A stretch of DNA of 35,978 bases, from NCBI RefSeq assembly GCF_003668575.1, contig NZ_RCVZ01000021.1, positions 20,542 to 56,519 of the forward strand, written 5' to 3'. Made by a program: the position numbers and the translations under genes. Under the pieces are notes generated by a model, which worked only from the letters and a program-made list of their open reading frames with translations, ran no database searches and had not been told where the DNA came from. Source of the DNA: Falsibacillus albus. GTDB lineage: Bacteria; Bacillota; Bacilli; Bacillales; DSM-25281. Shown piece after piece: positions 17,310 to 28,699 of the stretch; position 1 is the first letter of the stretch, and the number at the start of each line of letters is the position of its first letter.

Positions 17310-18171
17310 GAGGAAGTCGTTCTCCGAGCATTCGCACCGCAAAAACCTGATCGCAAAAGCCCCTTAAACCATTATAAATCCTTTGCAGCCTTGAATCGTG
17401 GTGAACAAGTCCAAACACTGTCGGCCCGCTTCCGCTCATTAAAACAGAGTCGGCACCGAACCGTATCATTTGATCCTTTATATGCGCCACTTCAGGGTAC
17501 ATATTCAATGTTACACTTTCGAGGGCATTACCCAAATGGCGGCATACCCCTGAGTAGCTGCCTTCTTCGATGGCAGCCATCATTTTTTTCGTATCCGGAT
17601 GCTGAACTTTTTCCACGTTCAGGTTTCGGTATACATCAGCTGTCGATACACCGATGGACGGCTTGGCCAAGATGACCCAACAGCTTGGAGGCGCCGAAAG
17701 ATGGGTGATCCTTTCCCCGCGCCCCTTTGCAAGCGCTGTGCCCCCGTATACGCAAAACGAGACATCAGAACCTATTTCTGATCCCAGCTCAGCCAATTGC
17801 TCCATTGATAGTCCCAAGTTCCAAAGTTTGTTCAATCCACGGAGTGTTGCTGCAGCATCACTGCTCCCTCCAGCAAGGCCTGCCGCCACCGGGATGGTTT
17901 TGTCGATCGTAATGGAAACCCCTGTCGGAACTTGATACCTTTCCTTCAACAGCTTTGCTGCTTGATAGGCAAGGTTACGCTGGTCATCGGGTACGAATCG
18001 ATTCTGAGATTCAATGCTTATTTGGTTGCCTTTCACTTCAGCTAATTCAATCCGGTCTGCTAAGTCAATTGTTGTCATCACCATTTCAACCTCATGAAAT
18101 CCATCCGGTCTTTTATGTAAAACATCCAATGACAAATTGATTTTTGCTGGAGCTTTCACAAGAAGCTTCAA
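17302..18171 (-). CDS. ispE: 4-diphosphocytidyl-2-C-methyl-D-erythritol kinase
   Basis: Phosphorylates CDP-ME in the MEP isoprenoid pathway. A GHMP-kinase fold of 289 residues, with [12 protein letters not shown] at the N-terminus, the ATP loop [20 protein letters not shown] and C-terminal [14 protein letters not shown] 18171 gives the B. subtilis length and alignment and lies 6 nt after AGGTG; the alternative GTG at 18180 is closer to that site. The stop overlaps the outer PurBox arm of the purR promoter. Confidence 0.94.
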   Translation of the reverse strand: MKLLVKAPAKINLSLDVLHKRPDGFHEVEMVMTTIDLADRIELAEVKGNQISIESQNRFVPDDQRNLAYQAAKLLKERYQVPTGVSITIDKTIPVAAGLAGGSSDAAATLRGLNKLWNLGLSMEQLAELGSEIGSDVSFCVYGGTALAKGRGERITHLSAPPSCWVILAKPSIGVSTADVYRNLNVEKVQHPDTKKMMAAIEEGSYSGVCRHLGNALESVTLNMYPEVAHIKDQMIRFGADSVLMSGSGPTVFGLVHHDSRLQRIYNGLRGFCDQVFAVRMLGERLPLD

Positions 18172-18270
18172 TACTTTCACCTACTTAACGATAAAACGAA
18201 ATATTTTGTCCTATTTTAACATAAAGAATCCAATTAGTTTATATTTCGAAAAAAATATCGCGTTCTTTTA

Positions 18271-18350
18271 GGATTTCCGCTGCAGGATGCTTGCGTTCCG
18301 AGGGGCGGGCAATGAGCCCTTTGGAGTCTCGCACTTTACGTCGAATCAGC
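18271..18350. repeat. dispersed repeat family A, partial copy
   Basis: Starts GATTTCCGC, contains TTGCGTTCCGAGGGGCGGGC and TTTGGAGTCTCGCAC, and ends GAATCAGC. The GGAGTCTCGCAC core and the ATTTCCGC edge are shared with the copies near 27.5, 32.6 and 35.8-36.0 kb. A decayed non-coding repeat in the sspF-ispE gap. Confidence 0.5.
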
Positions 18351-18411
18351 GAAAATATTGTATTATTGATTAAAAAAAACATTTAAAATACCCAACATTT
18401 CCGAATAATTA

Positions 18412-18512
18412 TAAAAAGAGCGACTCCATTCGCGGTCCCTGCGCCTCTCCCTTTCAGGGATGATTGGTGCAGGTGTCTGATGTACACACGAATGAGTCAG
18501 CCCCTAAGTAAC
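18412..18512 (-). repeat. terminator-bearing repeat, copy 1 (downstream of sspF)
   Basis: On the plus strand GATTGGTGCAGG and ATGAGTCAGCCC (18492-18503) recur at 29551-29585 as GATTGGGGTGCATGG and ATGAGTCAGCCC. The left end, read on the minus strand, is a GAG...CTC hairpin followed by TTTTTATAA and could end the sspF transcript. The element fills the first part of the sspF-ispE gap. Confidence 0.45.
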
Positions 18513-18547
18513 ATACAACATATAATTCGAGCAAGGAACGAATCGTT

Positions 18548-18730
18548 TTACGAGTTGGGATGATTGGACAACTGTTGCTGTGCAAGCTCCACGGCCCTCT
18601 TGACCATGTTGCCGGCGTCCCTGGATGTTATGCCGCCCCATCCTTCTTTTTCGACGGTATCGTAAAAGCCCAGTTCTTTTGCCAATTCCACTTTCAAATC
18701 ATAAGACATAATCCCGTTTCTTCTTGCCAT
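18548..18730 (-). CDS. sspF: small acid-soluble spore protein SspF (alpha/beta type)
   Basis: A 60-residue DNA-binding spore protein with the family ends [20 protein letters not shown] and [20 protein letters not shown]. Alpha/beta-type SASPs coat and protect spore DNA and are degraded at germination. ATG 18730 is chosen because GGGGG lies 8 nt upstream and the length equals that of B. subtilis SspF (61); the frame is open for 43 further codons that lack family similarity. I did not find a clean sigma-G promoter. It follows veg, as in B. subtilis. Confidence 0.95.
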   Translation of the reverse strand: MARRNGIMSYDLKVELAKELGFYDTVEKEGWGGITSRDAGNMVKRAVELAQQQLSNHPNS

Positions 18731-18841
18731 TAAGATTTCCCCCTTTTTGCATGTTACACGCTTAGTGTATGGAGGAACCATATAAACAATTTTATGTTTT
18801 TCATCCTGAAGTACCAATATGTAGAAATGAATCAAGGCAAA

Positions 18842-18874
18842 ATAAAAAGCAGCAAACAAATTGTCTACTGCTGC
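18842..18874 (-). terminator. veg terminator overlapping its stop codon
   Basis: GCAGCA and TGCTGC pair on the minus strand, with an inner ACAA/TTGT stem, followed by TTTTTATTTT. The veg stop codon TAG lies within the hairpin. Confidence 0.75.
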
Positions 18875-19134
18875 CCAAGAACTAAATTTCTAGTTGTATC
18901 TTCATAGAAAGTTAATTGAACTGTCTCAGTGAGTACATCCGCATAGCTGTATGATACACGTTCAAACGAATTTTCATCCTGATCTAACTCGACGATAAAA
19001 ACGGAAGGATATGTTTCTGCTAATACGCCGGAACGTTCAATCGTTTTTCGTCTTCCACCGTTAGCCTTTAGCATAAGTCGTTTTCCTAAATTTGAATCAA
19101 GAGCTTTCTTTATGTCCGCTAATGTTTTTGGCAT
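18865..19134 (-). CDS. veg: Veg protein
   Basis: An 89-residue protein closely matching B. subtilis Veg ([40 protein letters not shown]). It is highly expressed in vegetative cells and has been linked to biofilm-gene control. GAGGTGG lies about 8 nt before the ATG. Two tandem sigma-A promoters precede it and a terminator follows, so it forms its own unit. Confidence 0.96.
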   Translation of the reverse strand: MPKTLADIKKALDSNLGKRLMLKANGGRRKTIERSGVLAETYPSVFIVELDQDENSFERVSYSYADVLTETVQLTFYEDTTRNLVLGQQ

Positions 19135-19159
19135 TGCGCTTCCACCTCACTATGTTCAA

Positions 19160-19189
19160 ATTATAACACAATATGTAAATTGAAGTCAA
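19160..19189 (-). promoter_or_regulatory. proximal veg promoter
   Basis: TTGACT (19184-19189), 18 bp, then TGTTATAAT with the -10 hexamer at 19160-19165, an extended -10. This is the nearer of two tandem promoters. Confidence 0.75.
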
Positions 19190-19200
19190 GCAAATTTATT

Positions 19201-19230
19201 ATTTTAACAATCAATGCATGAAGTTGTCAA
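19201..19230 (-). promoter_or_regulatory. distal veg promoter
   Basis: TTGACA (19225-19230), 18 bp, then TGTTAAAAT with the -10 hexamer at 19201-19206. It lies about 41 bp upstream of the proximal promoter. The tandem arrangement recalls vegI/vegII of B. subtilis. Confidence 0.6.
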
Positions 19231-19310
19231 CAACTTTTATTCAACAATTTCGTGCTTATTTCTACAATATTAGCATATCCATCTTTTTCTTGATTATGTA
19301 AAGAATATAA

Positions 19311-19335
19311 AAAAAGCCGAAATATTATCGGCTTC
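19311..19335 (-). terminator. yabG terminator
   Basis: AGCCGA and TCGGCT pair around TAATATT on the minus strand, followed by seven T. It starts at the yabG stop codon. Confidence 0.8.
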
Positions 19336-20212
19336 ATTCATCAATCGTTGGTTTAAAAGGCATTCCGGTCCGCAGTACACCTTTTGTCTCTATCCCGCCC
19401 AGTCCTTTTTCCCCCGTTAAAGTATTCCTTAAAACATCGAGCACGTTGATTCTCTCCATAAAAGGAGTAAAGCTGATTTTGGCAACGATATAAACGGGAT
19501 CCAATGCATGTATGTTGACCCTTAGCGGGGAACTAGCAAAATTAGCGCCTGCATGGATCAAGGATTCAAAATGCGACTGGCAGGCCCCTGCAAATATGAC
19601 GAGCTGATCTAAATGGGGAACTCTTCTCCTTGCTTCCCTGACAGTTTTTGCAAAGTATTTAGAATGCCTGTAGGCGTTGATATCGGATTTTTTCCCTTTT
19701 GATTTTGAGTATGCATCATGACCGGTGATCACTAATATATCAGGACGGTATTTTTCGATTAAATCACCTATTCGCAAATGCATTTCCTTTTCATTGCAGT
19801 GGACTCCGTATACGGGAACGCCTATTTTTTCGTAAAGACTGAGGCATTTCTGCAGATAGGCAGGATCGCCATCTATATGCAGCACTCTTCCCGGCACCTG
19901 AAAATAACTGAAATCATGGTGATACCCGCTTGTAGACGTATACTCCTGACGCTGCATTAGCAATTCGATATCTTGCTGAAACAACTCATATGACTGTTCT
20001 TCGAGTGAGCGAAACTCCTTTGATATTTTGAGCTGTTCATAAGGATCGATCACTACCAGGTCATCAAAAGCCGCATCTGCGATCAGCCGATAATCTTCTC
20101 CATACAGTACGGCAACCTTTTGGCCATCGGATTCTTTAAGATCAATGACCCTGAATAGGACGTCGCATTGATGTGAAATTCGGCCGACAATTGAATTTAT
20201 TTGAATGTTCAC
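19334..20212 (-). CDS. yabG: sporulation-specific protease YabG
   Basis: A 292-residue peptidase (family U57) that processes spore coat proteins in the mother cell. Conserved blocks include DILVITGHDAYSK, HLDQLVIFAGACQSHFES and ANFASSPLRVNIHALDP. GTG 20212 is preferred: GGAG lies 9 nt upstream and the N-terminus (VNIQINSIVGRISHQCD) then aligns residue for residue with B. subtilis YabG. The frame is open 70 codons further, across the ksgA terminator, without similarity. A sigma-K-like promoter precedes it. Confidence 0.94.
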   Translation of the reverse strand: MNIQINSIVGRISHQCDVLFRVIDLKESDGQKVAVLYGEDYRLIADAAFDDLVVIDPYEQLKISKEFRSLEEQSYELFQQDIELLMQRQEYTSTSGYHHDFSYFQVPGRVLHIDGDPAYLQKCLSLYEKIGVPVYGVHCNEKEMHLRIGDLIEKYRPDILVITGHDAYSKSKGKKSDINAYRHSKYFAKTVREARRRVPHLDQLVIFAGACQSHFESLIHAGANFASSPLRVNIHALDPVYIVAKISFTPFMERINVLDVLRNTLTGEKGLGGIETKGVLRTGMPFKPTIDE

Positions 20213-20254
20213 GGTTGTCAACTCCATTGAACGCTGTATGTCATTACCTTTTGA

Positions 20255-20282
20255 TAAGCTATGCAAACGATAGTGGAGGTGT
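20255..20282 (-). promoter_or_regulatory. candidate sigma-K promoter of yabG
   Basis: CATAGCTTA (20255-20263, minus strand) matches the -10 CATANNNTA, and AC lies 17 bp upstream (20281-20282). Sigma-K control of yabG is known in B. subtilis; the short motifs leave room for chance. Confidence 0.5.
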
Positions 20283-20389
20283 GATTTATTCGAACCATTC
20301 TTATTGGGATTTCCACGGAAGGGTTCACATACACGGGTAGATGGAAAATTCGGCTCAAGAAATTTGCCCAATTTCCTGATCCCTTGCCT

Positions 20390-20430
20390 AAAAAAACATA
20401 CTCGGCATCGGACAGCAGCCAAGTATGTTC
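20390..20430 (-). terminator. ksgA terminator
   Basis: AACATACTTGG and CCGAGTATGTT form an 11-bp stem on the minus strand (one G-U pair), followed by seven T. It lies 10 bp past the ksgA stop and isolates yabG. Confidence 0.88.
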
Positions 20431-20439
20431 ATTGCTTGC

Positions 20440-21871
<1,432 letters not shown>

Positions 21872-21999
21872 TTTTCCTCCGAAAATTTTTATTACATTTT
21901 TGATAAAAACTTGAAACATTTCTGTAACATGAATCGTCTAATTATTTGAAAGCGAAATTGATTATGATTAACCATTATATATGAAGATGCACCAAAATG

Positions 22000-22025
22000 A
22001 AAAAAAAGCAGAGGAAGTCCCCTGC
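22000..22025 (-). terminator. yabE terminator
   Basis: GCAGGGG and CCTCTGC pair around ACTT on the minus strand, followed by eight T. It starts 4 nt past the yabE stop. Confidence 0.85.
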
Positions 22026-22028
22026 CTT

Positions 22029-23228
22029 TTAATTTAATATCTTGATTCTGACCCGCTTTCTTCCCCAATGATATGCTTGGGATTTCGATGAGAAGAAAAC
22101 ATCGATTTTATAACCATTTATAGCAGAGCCTGTGTCTGCTGCAACTGCATAACCATAGCCTTCAACGTAAACTTTTGTTCCTAATGGGATGACACTTGGA
22201 TCGACTGCAATAACTTTTGCATTTGGATTCGATTTCAAATTGATGCCAGTGGCAGTATGCCCTGAGCATCCGTTGCAATTAGCTGTATATGCTGTGGAAT
22301 TGACGAAGAACTCTTTGCCTCCGCCTTCTGGCTTTCCGCGAGATGCCATCGCTGTAAATACTTTTGTCCCGACAGCTACCACTTTGTCTTCGCTATCACG
22401 GACTTTCTTTGTGCTTAACAGCTTTCTGGAAACCTCTTTGCCATTTTCTTTAACCACTTCATATTTTTTGGAGACTGCACCCTTTTTACCTTCATGAACA
22501 ACTTTTTTCTTGCCTTTTGCCAATTTCGGGTCTTTCTTTGTGACAACGGCAAAATCCGTGGGTTCTTCCACTACATCGGTGACTTTTTCAACTCGTACGA
22601 TATTTACGACATCTTCAGGCTGCAACTCTTGTTTTAGATTGGGTTGAACTCGATCTAAAGTTTTGAGTTTTATTCCATGTTGCTCTAAAAAGTCAGCGAC
22701 CGTAGTCGAAGTGGACCAAACCTTTTTCTTTTTCCCACCATCCACTAAAGTAAATGCAAATGCATTATCAATATTGATATTCATGTTGTCTTTGATCTTC
22801 GATTGAACACCCGGATGGATTTTATCATGTTCTCCCAAATCCACATGTTCTTCCAGTAAAAGCTCTTGCACCGTATTTGCGGTAGTCCAAACCTTTTTCT
22901 TATGATCCCCAACTGTCAATTGTACCTGTTTTGCCGGCTCCCACACCACACTAAGGTTATCTTTCACCTTGGTGTTTCCCGAGGGGAATAAGTAATCTTC
23001 TGAGCGAACAGAAATTTTTTGGTTTTTTAATATATCTGCTATGGTGTTTGCGTGTGTCTTAATAATTTTCTTTTCGCCATCAAGAGTGAGTGCCACAGTC
23101 TTTTTTGTTCCTTCAAAAAATAAGATTCCAGTGACTGTGAGAAAGACTAGTAAACTACTAGAAATGATTGCCCACTTCTTCTTACTTATCGATTTGGAAA
23201 ACAGGTTTTTCATGTTAATGATCTTCAT
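22029..23228 (-). CDS. yabE: secreted cell-wall-binding YabE (DUF348/G5/3D domains)
   Basis: A 399-residue exported wall protein. Residues 16-37 form a signal anchor after a Lys-rich N-terminus. Three DUF348 repeats follow (about 42-85, 100-143, 156-199), then a G5 domain (about 205-285) and a 3D domain (about 308-398). The 3D aspartates are Asp343 (AVDPSVIPLG), Asp365 (AADTG) and Asp376 (KIDVFF). The layout matches YabE of B. subtilis and RpfB-like autolysins, which suggests peptidoglycan cleavage, but activity is inferred. AAGGAGG precedes the ATG by 8 nt, under a consensus sigma-A promoter. Confidence 0.93.
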   Translation of the reverse strand: MKIINMKNLFSKSISKKKWAIISSSLLVFLTVTGILFFEGTKKTVALTLDGEKKIIKTHANTIADILKNQKISVRSEDYLFPSGNTKVKDNLSVVWEPAKQVQLTVGDHKKKVWTTANTVQELLLEEHVDLGEHDKIHPGVQSKIKDNMNINIDNAFAFTLVDGGKKKKVWSTSTTVADFLEQHGIKLKTLDRVQPNLKQELQPEDVVNIVRVEKVTDVVEEPTDFAVVTKKDPKLAKGKKKVVHEGKKGAVSKKYEVVKENGKEVSRKLLSTKKVRDSEDKVVAVGTKVFTAMASRGKPEGGGKEFFVNSTAYTANCNGCSGHTATGINLKSNPNAKVIAVDPSVIPLGTKVYVEGYGYAVAADTGSAINGYKIDVFFSSKSQAYHWGRKRVRIKILN

Positions 23229-23254
23229 GAAAAACGCCTCCTTCTCTCGGAGAG

Positions 23255-23283
23255 ATTATATAGACTATCACAACGACTGTCAA
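23255..23283 (-). promoter_or_regulatory. consensus sigma-A promoter of yabE
   Basis: TTGACA (23278-23283), 17 bp, TATAAT (23255-23260) on the minus strand: both hexamers perfect and spacing optimal. The leader is only about 20 nt and already contains the ribosome site. Confidence 0.88.
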
Positions 23284-23450
23284 CCCATTGCCTCTTTTTT
23301 ACAGAACGTAATCCCTATTATGCATAATGTCCTATAAAATGTGAAGGGCAACTTATCGACATGATTATCCTATGAGAGAAGGAAGATGTGTAGAACTTTT
23401 TGGAAATACTAATGATTTGGACAAGCTTTGCTACAAATCGACAAATAATT

Positions 23451-24221
23451 TTAGCGTTTAATGTCGAATAATTTATGTGCATTTTCTGTTGTTTTTTTGG
23501 CAACTTCCTCGTATGGGAGTTCTTTCAAACGGGAGATTTCCTCAGCAACCAATTTTACATAAGAAGGCTCATTCCGTTTTCCTCTGTTTGGATGAGGAGC
23601 CAAATAGGGACAATCAGTTTCGATCAACATTTTTTCGATTGGAATTTCCATCGCTACTTCTTTCGGTTTTTTAGCGTTTTTGAATGTCACGGGACCTCCC
23701 AAGGAAATATAGAAATTCATATCTACACATTCCTTTGCGGTTTCCGGGCTGCCGCTGAAGCAATGCATGATTCCACCTACTTCTTCCGCGCCTTCTTCTC
23801 TTAAAATATCCACGATATCCTGGGTAGCTTCACGATTATGAATGATAATTGGCATTTTCACTTTTTTAGCCAAGCGGATCTGCTTGCGGAAAACTTCCTT
23901 CTGAATATCCTTTGGCGATTTATCCCAATGATAATCCAATCCCATTTCCCCTAGTGCGACCACTTTAGGATGTTCCGTTAATTGTTCGATCCATTCAAGG
24001 TCTTCTTCTTTCATGTCAATTGCATCAACAGGGTGCCAGCCGACACTTGCGTATAAATAATCATACTTTTCGATCAATTCCATTGCGCGTTCTATAGTCG
24101 GACGATCGAACCCTACCACTACCATTTTCTCTACCCCTGCTTCTTTCGCCCTCTCGAGCACTTCCTCTAAATCTTCATTGAATTGTTCAGCATTCAAGTG
24201 AACATGTGTGTCAAAAAGCAT
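23451..24221 (-). CDS. yabD: TatD-family metal-dependent DNase YabD
   Basis: A 256-residue TIM-barrel hydrolase of the TatD family (3'-5' exo/endonuclease activity in characterised members). Metal ligands are visible in order: DTHVHLN near the N-terminus, ALGEMGLDYHWD, PIIIHNREA, GIMHCFSG and IETDCPYLAPHPNRGKRNEP. It lies downstream of metS, as in B. subtilis, but here the metS terminator separates them. The AGGAG ribosome site is about 12 nt from the ATG. No terminator is obvious after it. Confidence 0.96.
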   Translation of the reverse strand: MLFDTHVHLNAEQFNEDLEEVLERAKEAGVEKMVVVGFDRPTIERAMELIEKYDYLYASVGWHPVDAIDMKEEDLEWIEQLTEHPKVVALGEMGLDYHWDKSPKDIQKEVFRKQIRLAKKVKMPIIIHNREATQDIVDILREEGAEEVGGIMHCFSGSPETAKECVDMNFYISLGGPVTFKNAKKPKEVAMEIPIEKMLIETDCPYLAPHPNRGKRNEPSYVKLVAEEISRLKELPYEEVAKKTTENAHKLFDIKR

Positions 24222-24406
24222 TCTCTATTTACACTCCTTATTGTGGTTGTTTGATATACCATCTTCCTTTATATATTACCCGAGTAAAGAAAGCAGTAAA
24301 AATAATTTGCGTTCTATATTATATTGAAATATTTTATGTTTTCTATTAATAGAAGAATTAGTCTTATAATGTTGATTTTTCATCATCATTATTATTCTAG
24401 AATAAT

Positions 24407-24462
24407 AAAAAAAACATAGGAGAATCACGTCGAAATTTGTTTCACGTGAAACATCCTATGTT
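24407..24462 (-). terminator. metS terminator with parS in its loop
   Basis: AACATAGGA and TCCTATGTT form a 9-bp stem on the minus strand, followed by eight T. The loop is unusually long (about 32 nt) and contains a parS palindrome, which itself can fold as a side hairpin. Confidence 0.75.
24438..24453. promoter_or_regulatory. parS: parS site for ParB/Spo0J
   Basis: TGTTTCACGTGAAACA is a perfect 16-bp palindrome identical to a known functional parS form. ParB (Spo0J) loads here and recruits SMC for origin segregation. In B. subtilis parS sites cluster around the replication origin, consistent with the yaa/yab gene context here. Confidence 0.93.
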
Positions 24463-24565
24463 ATTTTTCCAAACTTAAAATCATTTATTTACCAATACTA
24501 CTCTGTTCCGGAAACAACTATTCAGTAAAAAATCGTTTCCGCTAATCTTCAATGGAGAATTTCTA

Positions 24566-26633
<2,068 letters not shown>

Positions 26634-26654
26634 GATAACCTCTTATATCATCAA

Positions 26655-26683
26655 AATATACCTAAAAATCGCTGATTCTGCAA
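26655..26683 (-). promoter_or_regulatory. weak candidate promoter for metS leader
   Basis: TTGCAG (26678-26683), 17 bp, TATATT (26655-26660) on the minus strand. The -10 is good, the -35 poor. A start near 26648 would just include the ribosome site of the leader frame. Confidence 0.4.
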
Positions 26684-26732
26684 CAAGATCGCGTTTCTTT
26701 TTTCTTAATTTTCCCATAACAAATCGAAGTTT

Positions 26733-26781
26733 TTGTCGAATTTTGTCGAAAAATGAGGATATAGCTCCATTCATTCGACAT
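26733..26781. promoter_or_regulatory. upstream cluster of Spo0A boxes
   Basis: Two TTGTCGAA boxes stand in direct repeat with a 10-bp period (26733-26740, 26743-26750), and a third, ATGTCGAA, is on the opposite strand (26774-26781). They match the 0A-box core TGNCGAA. They lie about 50 bp upstream of the metS candidate promoter and 130-180 bp upstream of the abrB promoter. Confidence 0.55.
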
Positions 26782-26913
26782 TTTTAACATGGAGTATTCT
26801 TACATATTTATTCCATAATCATTGTAATCCAATTGCTGGAAACGGTTGATGAACATTGATATGACAAGGGTTTTACAAGCATTACAAATTATATATTTTT
26901 ACATATTTAGTGA

Positions 26914-26942
26914 TTGACGAATTTGGGAATGGCTGGTATGAT
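26914..26942 (+). promoter_or_regulatory. sigma-A promoter of abrB
   Basis: TTGACG (26914-26919), 17 bp, TATGAT (26937-26942). Transcription should start near 26949, ahead of the tandem Spo0A boxes. Confidence 0.78.
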
Positions 26943-26960
26943 AAGAGCAAGTCAAGAAAA

Positions 26961-26978
26961 TTGTCGAAAAATGACGAA
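26961..26978 (+). promoter_or_regulatory. tandem Spo0A boxes in abrB leader
   Basis: TTGTCGAA (26961-26968) and ATGACGAA (26971-26978) lie just downstream of the abrB promoter, the same arrangement used in B. subtilis for repression of abrB by phosphorylated Spo0A. Confidence 0.82.
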
Positions 26979-27026
26979 TAGATATATAGAAAATATACAT
27001 CCTATTTTCGAGAGGAGAATAAAGAA

Positions 27027-27311
27027 ATGAAATCTACAGGTATTGTTCGTAAAGTTGATGAATTAGGTCGTGTGGTGATTCCGATTGAATTGCGTCGCAC
27101 ATTAGGAATCGCTGAAAAAGACGCATTGGAAATCTATGTGGACGACGAGAGAATTATCCTAAAAAAATATAAGCCAAGCATGACTTGCCAAATCACTGGT
27201 GAAGTTTCCGAAGATAATGTGAAACTTGCCGATGGAAAATTAATTTTAAGCCGTGAAGGTGCAGAACAGCTATTGAAAGAAATTCAAGATTCCTTTTCTT
27301 CAGCTAAGTAA
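27027..27311 (+). CDS. abrB: transition-state regulator AbrB
   Basis: A 94-residue DNA-binding global regulator of the transition from growth to stationary phase. Residues 1-50 are the swapped-hairpin domain (MKSTGIVRKVDELGRVVIPI, then ELRRTLGIAEKDALEIYVDD) and the rest is the multimerisation domain. It is the only recognised plus-strand gene here. GAGGAG precedes the ATG by about 9 nt. Its promoter carries tandem Spo0A boxes, so Spo0A repression is expected. Likely local target: the spoVG AT-box. Confidence 0.98.
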   Translation: MKSTGIVRKVDELGRVVIPIELRRTLGIAEKDALEIYVDDERIILKKYKPSMTCQITGEVSEDNVKLADGKLILSREGAEQLLKEIQDSFSSAK

Positions 27312-27380
27312 TAACAACACTGCCATCACTGCCATTTAAATATATTCGGGCATCAATCACCGTTTGTGTCCGTCGATATA

Positions 27381-27416
27381 AAAGAGGCTGTCCATATTTT
27401 GGGACAGCCTCTTTCT
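27381..27416. terminator. abrB terminator
   Basis: A 12-bp perfect stem AAGAGGCTGTCC/GGACAGCCTCTT with an 8-nt loop ends in TTTCTTATT. It lies 70 bp past the abrB stop, and A-rich flanking also allows some termination on the minus strand. Confidence 0.82.
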
Positions 27417-27462
27417 TATTGCCTCTTCTCGGAATGTTTGTTGATATTAATCATACACCGCT

Positions 27463-27512
27463 GTTAATTTCCGCAGGGCGGGCGGAGTCTCGCACCTTCC
27501 CCTTCAATCAAC
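27463..27512. repeat. dispersed repeat family A, short copy
   Basis: GTTAATTTCCGC at the left edge, CGGAGTCTCGCACCTTCC in the middle and TCAATCAAC at the right edge match the ends of the 181-bp copy at 35774, with the centre missing. It sits between the convergent abrB and rsmI genes. Confidence 0.6.
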
Positions 27513-27558
27513 TTTTAAAGGAACCTTTAAAACAACAATTTTTTAGAAAGCAGCCTTC

Positions 27559-28431
27559 TTATTCAATATGATACGCCGCATATACATCTCTTTTAGGAAT
27601 ATTTCGATCAAGTGCAGCTTTTTTGACCGCTTCCTTTGACTTTATGTCCTGGTCGATATAATGTTCAACATGCTCTTTGAGTGTCAAACCCTCCCACCAA
27701 ACGTTTTCTTCTTCCCCTGGTACTTCTTCGCTTCCTTCAATGATCAGGCAAAATTCTCCCCTGACTTCACCCTCTTGGGACCAATGAATCAATTCTTCTG
27801 TTGTTCCACGGATAAATTCCTCATACTTCTTAGTAAGCTCCCGGCAAATAGCCATTTTTCGATTTCCCAATATTTCATGAAGAAGGTGCAGCGTCTCCTT
27901 TAGCCGATGTGGGGACTCATATAGGATGATTGTTGCATCTTGTTTCTTTAATTGTGTCAATTCTTCTTTTTTATCCTTTTTTCCCCTTTGGAGAAAACCA
28001 TAAAAATAAAATGGCTGGGTCATGATTCCAGATGCAATGAGGGCGGTCAAGCCAGCATTGGCACCGGGAAGCGGAACGACGGTGAGGCCTTCATCAAGCG
28101 AGGATTCCACCAGCTCATATCCTGGATCGGAAATTGCAGGCATTCCTGCATCGCTGACCAATGCCACCTTTTTTCCTTCCTTCAACAAGCTGATCAATTG
28201 GCTGCCGCTGCTTTCTTTATTATGTTCATGGTAGCTGACGATGCGTGTATCGATTTCAAAGTAGTTGCAAAGTTTCTTTGTGTTCCTTGTATCCTCGGCC
28301 GCAATGATGTCAGCTTCCTTCAGGATTCGTATGGACCTATAGGTCATATCCTCCAAATTCCCAATCGGAGTAGGCACGAGATAAAGGATACCTTTTGAAT
28401 CTTCTTGTTCAAAGCTCTTTTGTTGCTGCAT
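27559..28431 (-). CDS. rsmI: 16S rRNA 2'-O-ribose C1402 methyltransferase RsmI
   Basis: A SAM-dependent tetrapyrrole-methylase-fold enzyme of 290 residues that methylates 16S rRNA at C1402. Motifs: [47 protein letters not shown] and the C-terminal [22 protein letters not shown] 28431 lies inside the 3' end of yazA (23-nt overlap), with GAGG about 11 nt upstream; a TTG three codons earlier is also open. Confidence 0.95.
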   Translation of the reverse strand: MQQQKSFEQEDSKGILYLVPTPIGNLEDMTYRSIRILKEADIIAAEDTRNTKKLCNYFEIDTRIVSYHEHNKESSGSQLISLLKEGKKVALVSDAGMPAISDPGYELVESSLDEGLTVVPLPGANAGLTALIASGIMTQPFYFYGFLQRGKKDKKEELTQLKKQDATIILYESPHRLKETLHLLHEILGNRKMAICRELTKKYEEFIRGTTEELIHWSQEGEVRGEFCLIIEGSEEVPGEEENVWWEGLTLKEHVEHYIDQDIKSKEAVKKAALDRNIPKRDVYAAYHIE

Positions 28432-28699
28432 AAGCTTCAATCGCCTCTTTCAAATAACGTTCTTTTTGAGATCTCCTTAACTGCTTAAATTCATACTCAG
28501 CCCGAAGTGCTTCCGTTTTTGTCGAAAAAGGGTGTGAATAAATCATTTTCACCGGCCTGCGGGCCCTTGTATACTTTGCCCCTTTGCCTTCATTATGCTG
28601 CTTGATTCTCCGTTCGAGATCGATCGTATATCCCCCGTAATACGAGCCATCCCTGCATTCCAAAACATAAAAGAAATGGTTAGGCTCAGCGGTCTCCAT
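28409..28699 (-). CDS. yazA: GIY-YIG nuclease-superfamily protein YazA
   Basis: A 96-residue UPF0213 protein with a GIY-YIG domain: [16 protein letters not shown] (the motif appears as YVL...YGGYT), then [22 protein letters not shown] with the conserved Arg. A structure-specific nuclease role is inferred from the fold; the cellular function is unknown. It overlaps yabB upstream by 14 nt and rsmI downstream, so the three genes are tightly coupled. Confidence 0.93.
   Translation of the reverse strand: METAEPNHFFYVLECRDGSYYGGYTIDLERRIKQHNEGKGAKYTRARRPVKMIYSHPFSTKTEALRAEYEFKQLRRSQKERYLKEAIEAYAATKEL

Larger units (their letters stand above)
18181..18547. other. 367-bp gap between sspF and ispE
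   Basis: The gap contains a terminator-bearing repeat on the sspF side and a partial family A repeat in its centre. The 90 bp next to ispE are AT-rich and should contain its promoter, but I see no convincing -35/-10 pair. Confidence 0.5.
24222..24565. other. 344-bp gap between metS and yabD
   Basis: The gap holds the metS terminator with parS. Between parS and metS an inverted repeat CGGAAAC...GTTTCCG (about 24510-24540) has no U-tract. The remaining 160 bp toward yabD is over 75% A+T by eye and may hold the yabD promoter (a TATAAT near 24319), but no good -35 is seen. Confidence 0.5.

Noticed and set aside
20213-20422. 70-codon N-terminal extension of yabG
   Set aside because: It includes the ksgA terminator and the candidate sigma-K promoter; GTG 20212 aligns with the family start.
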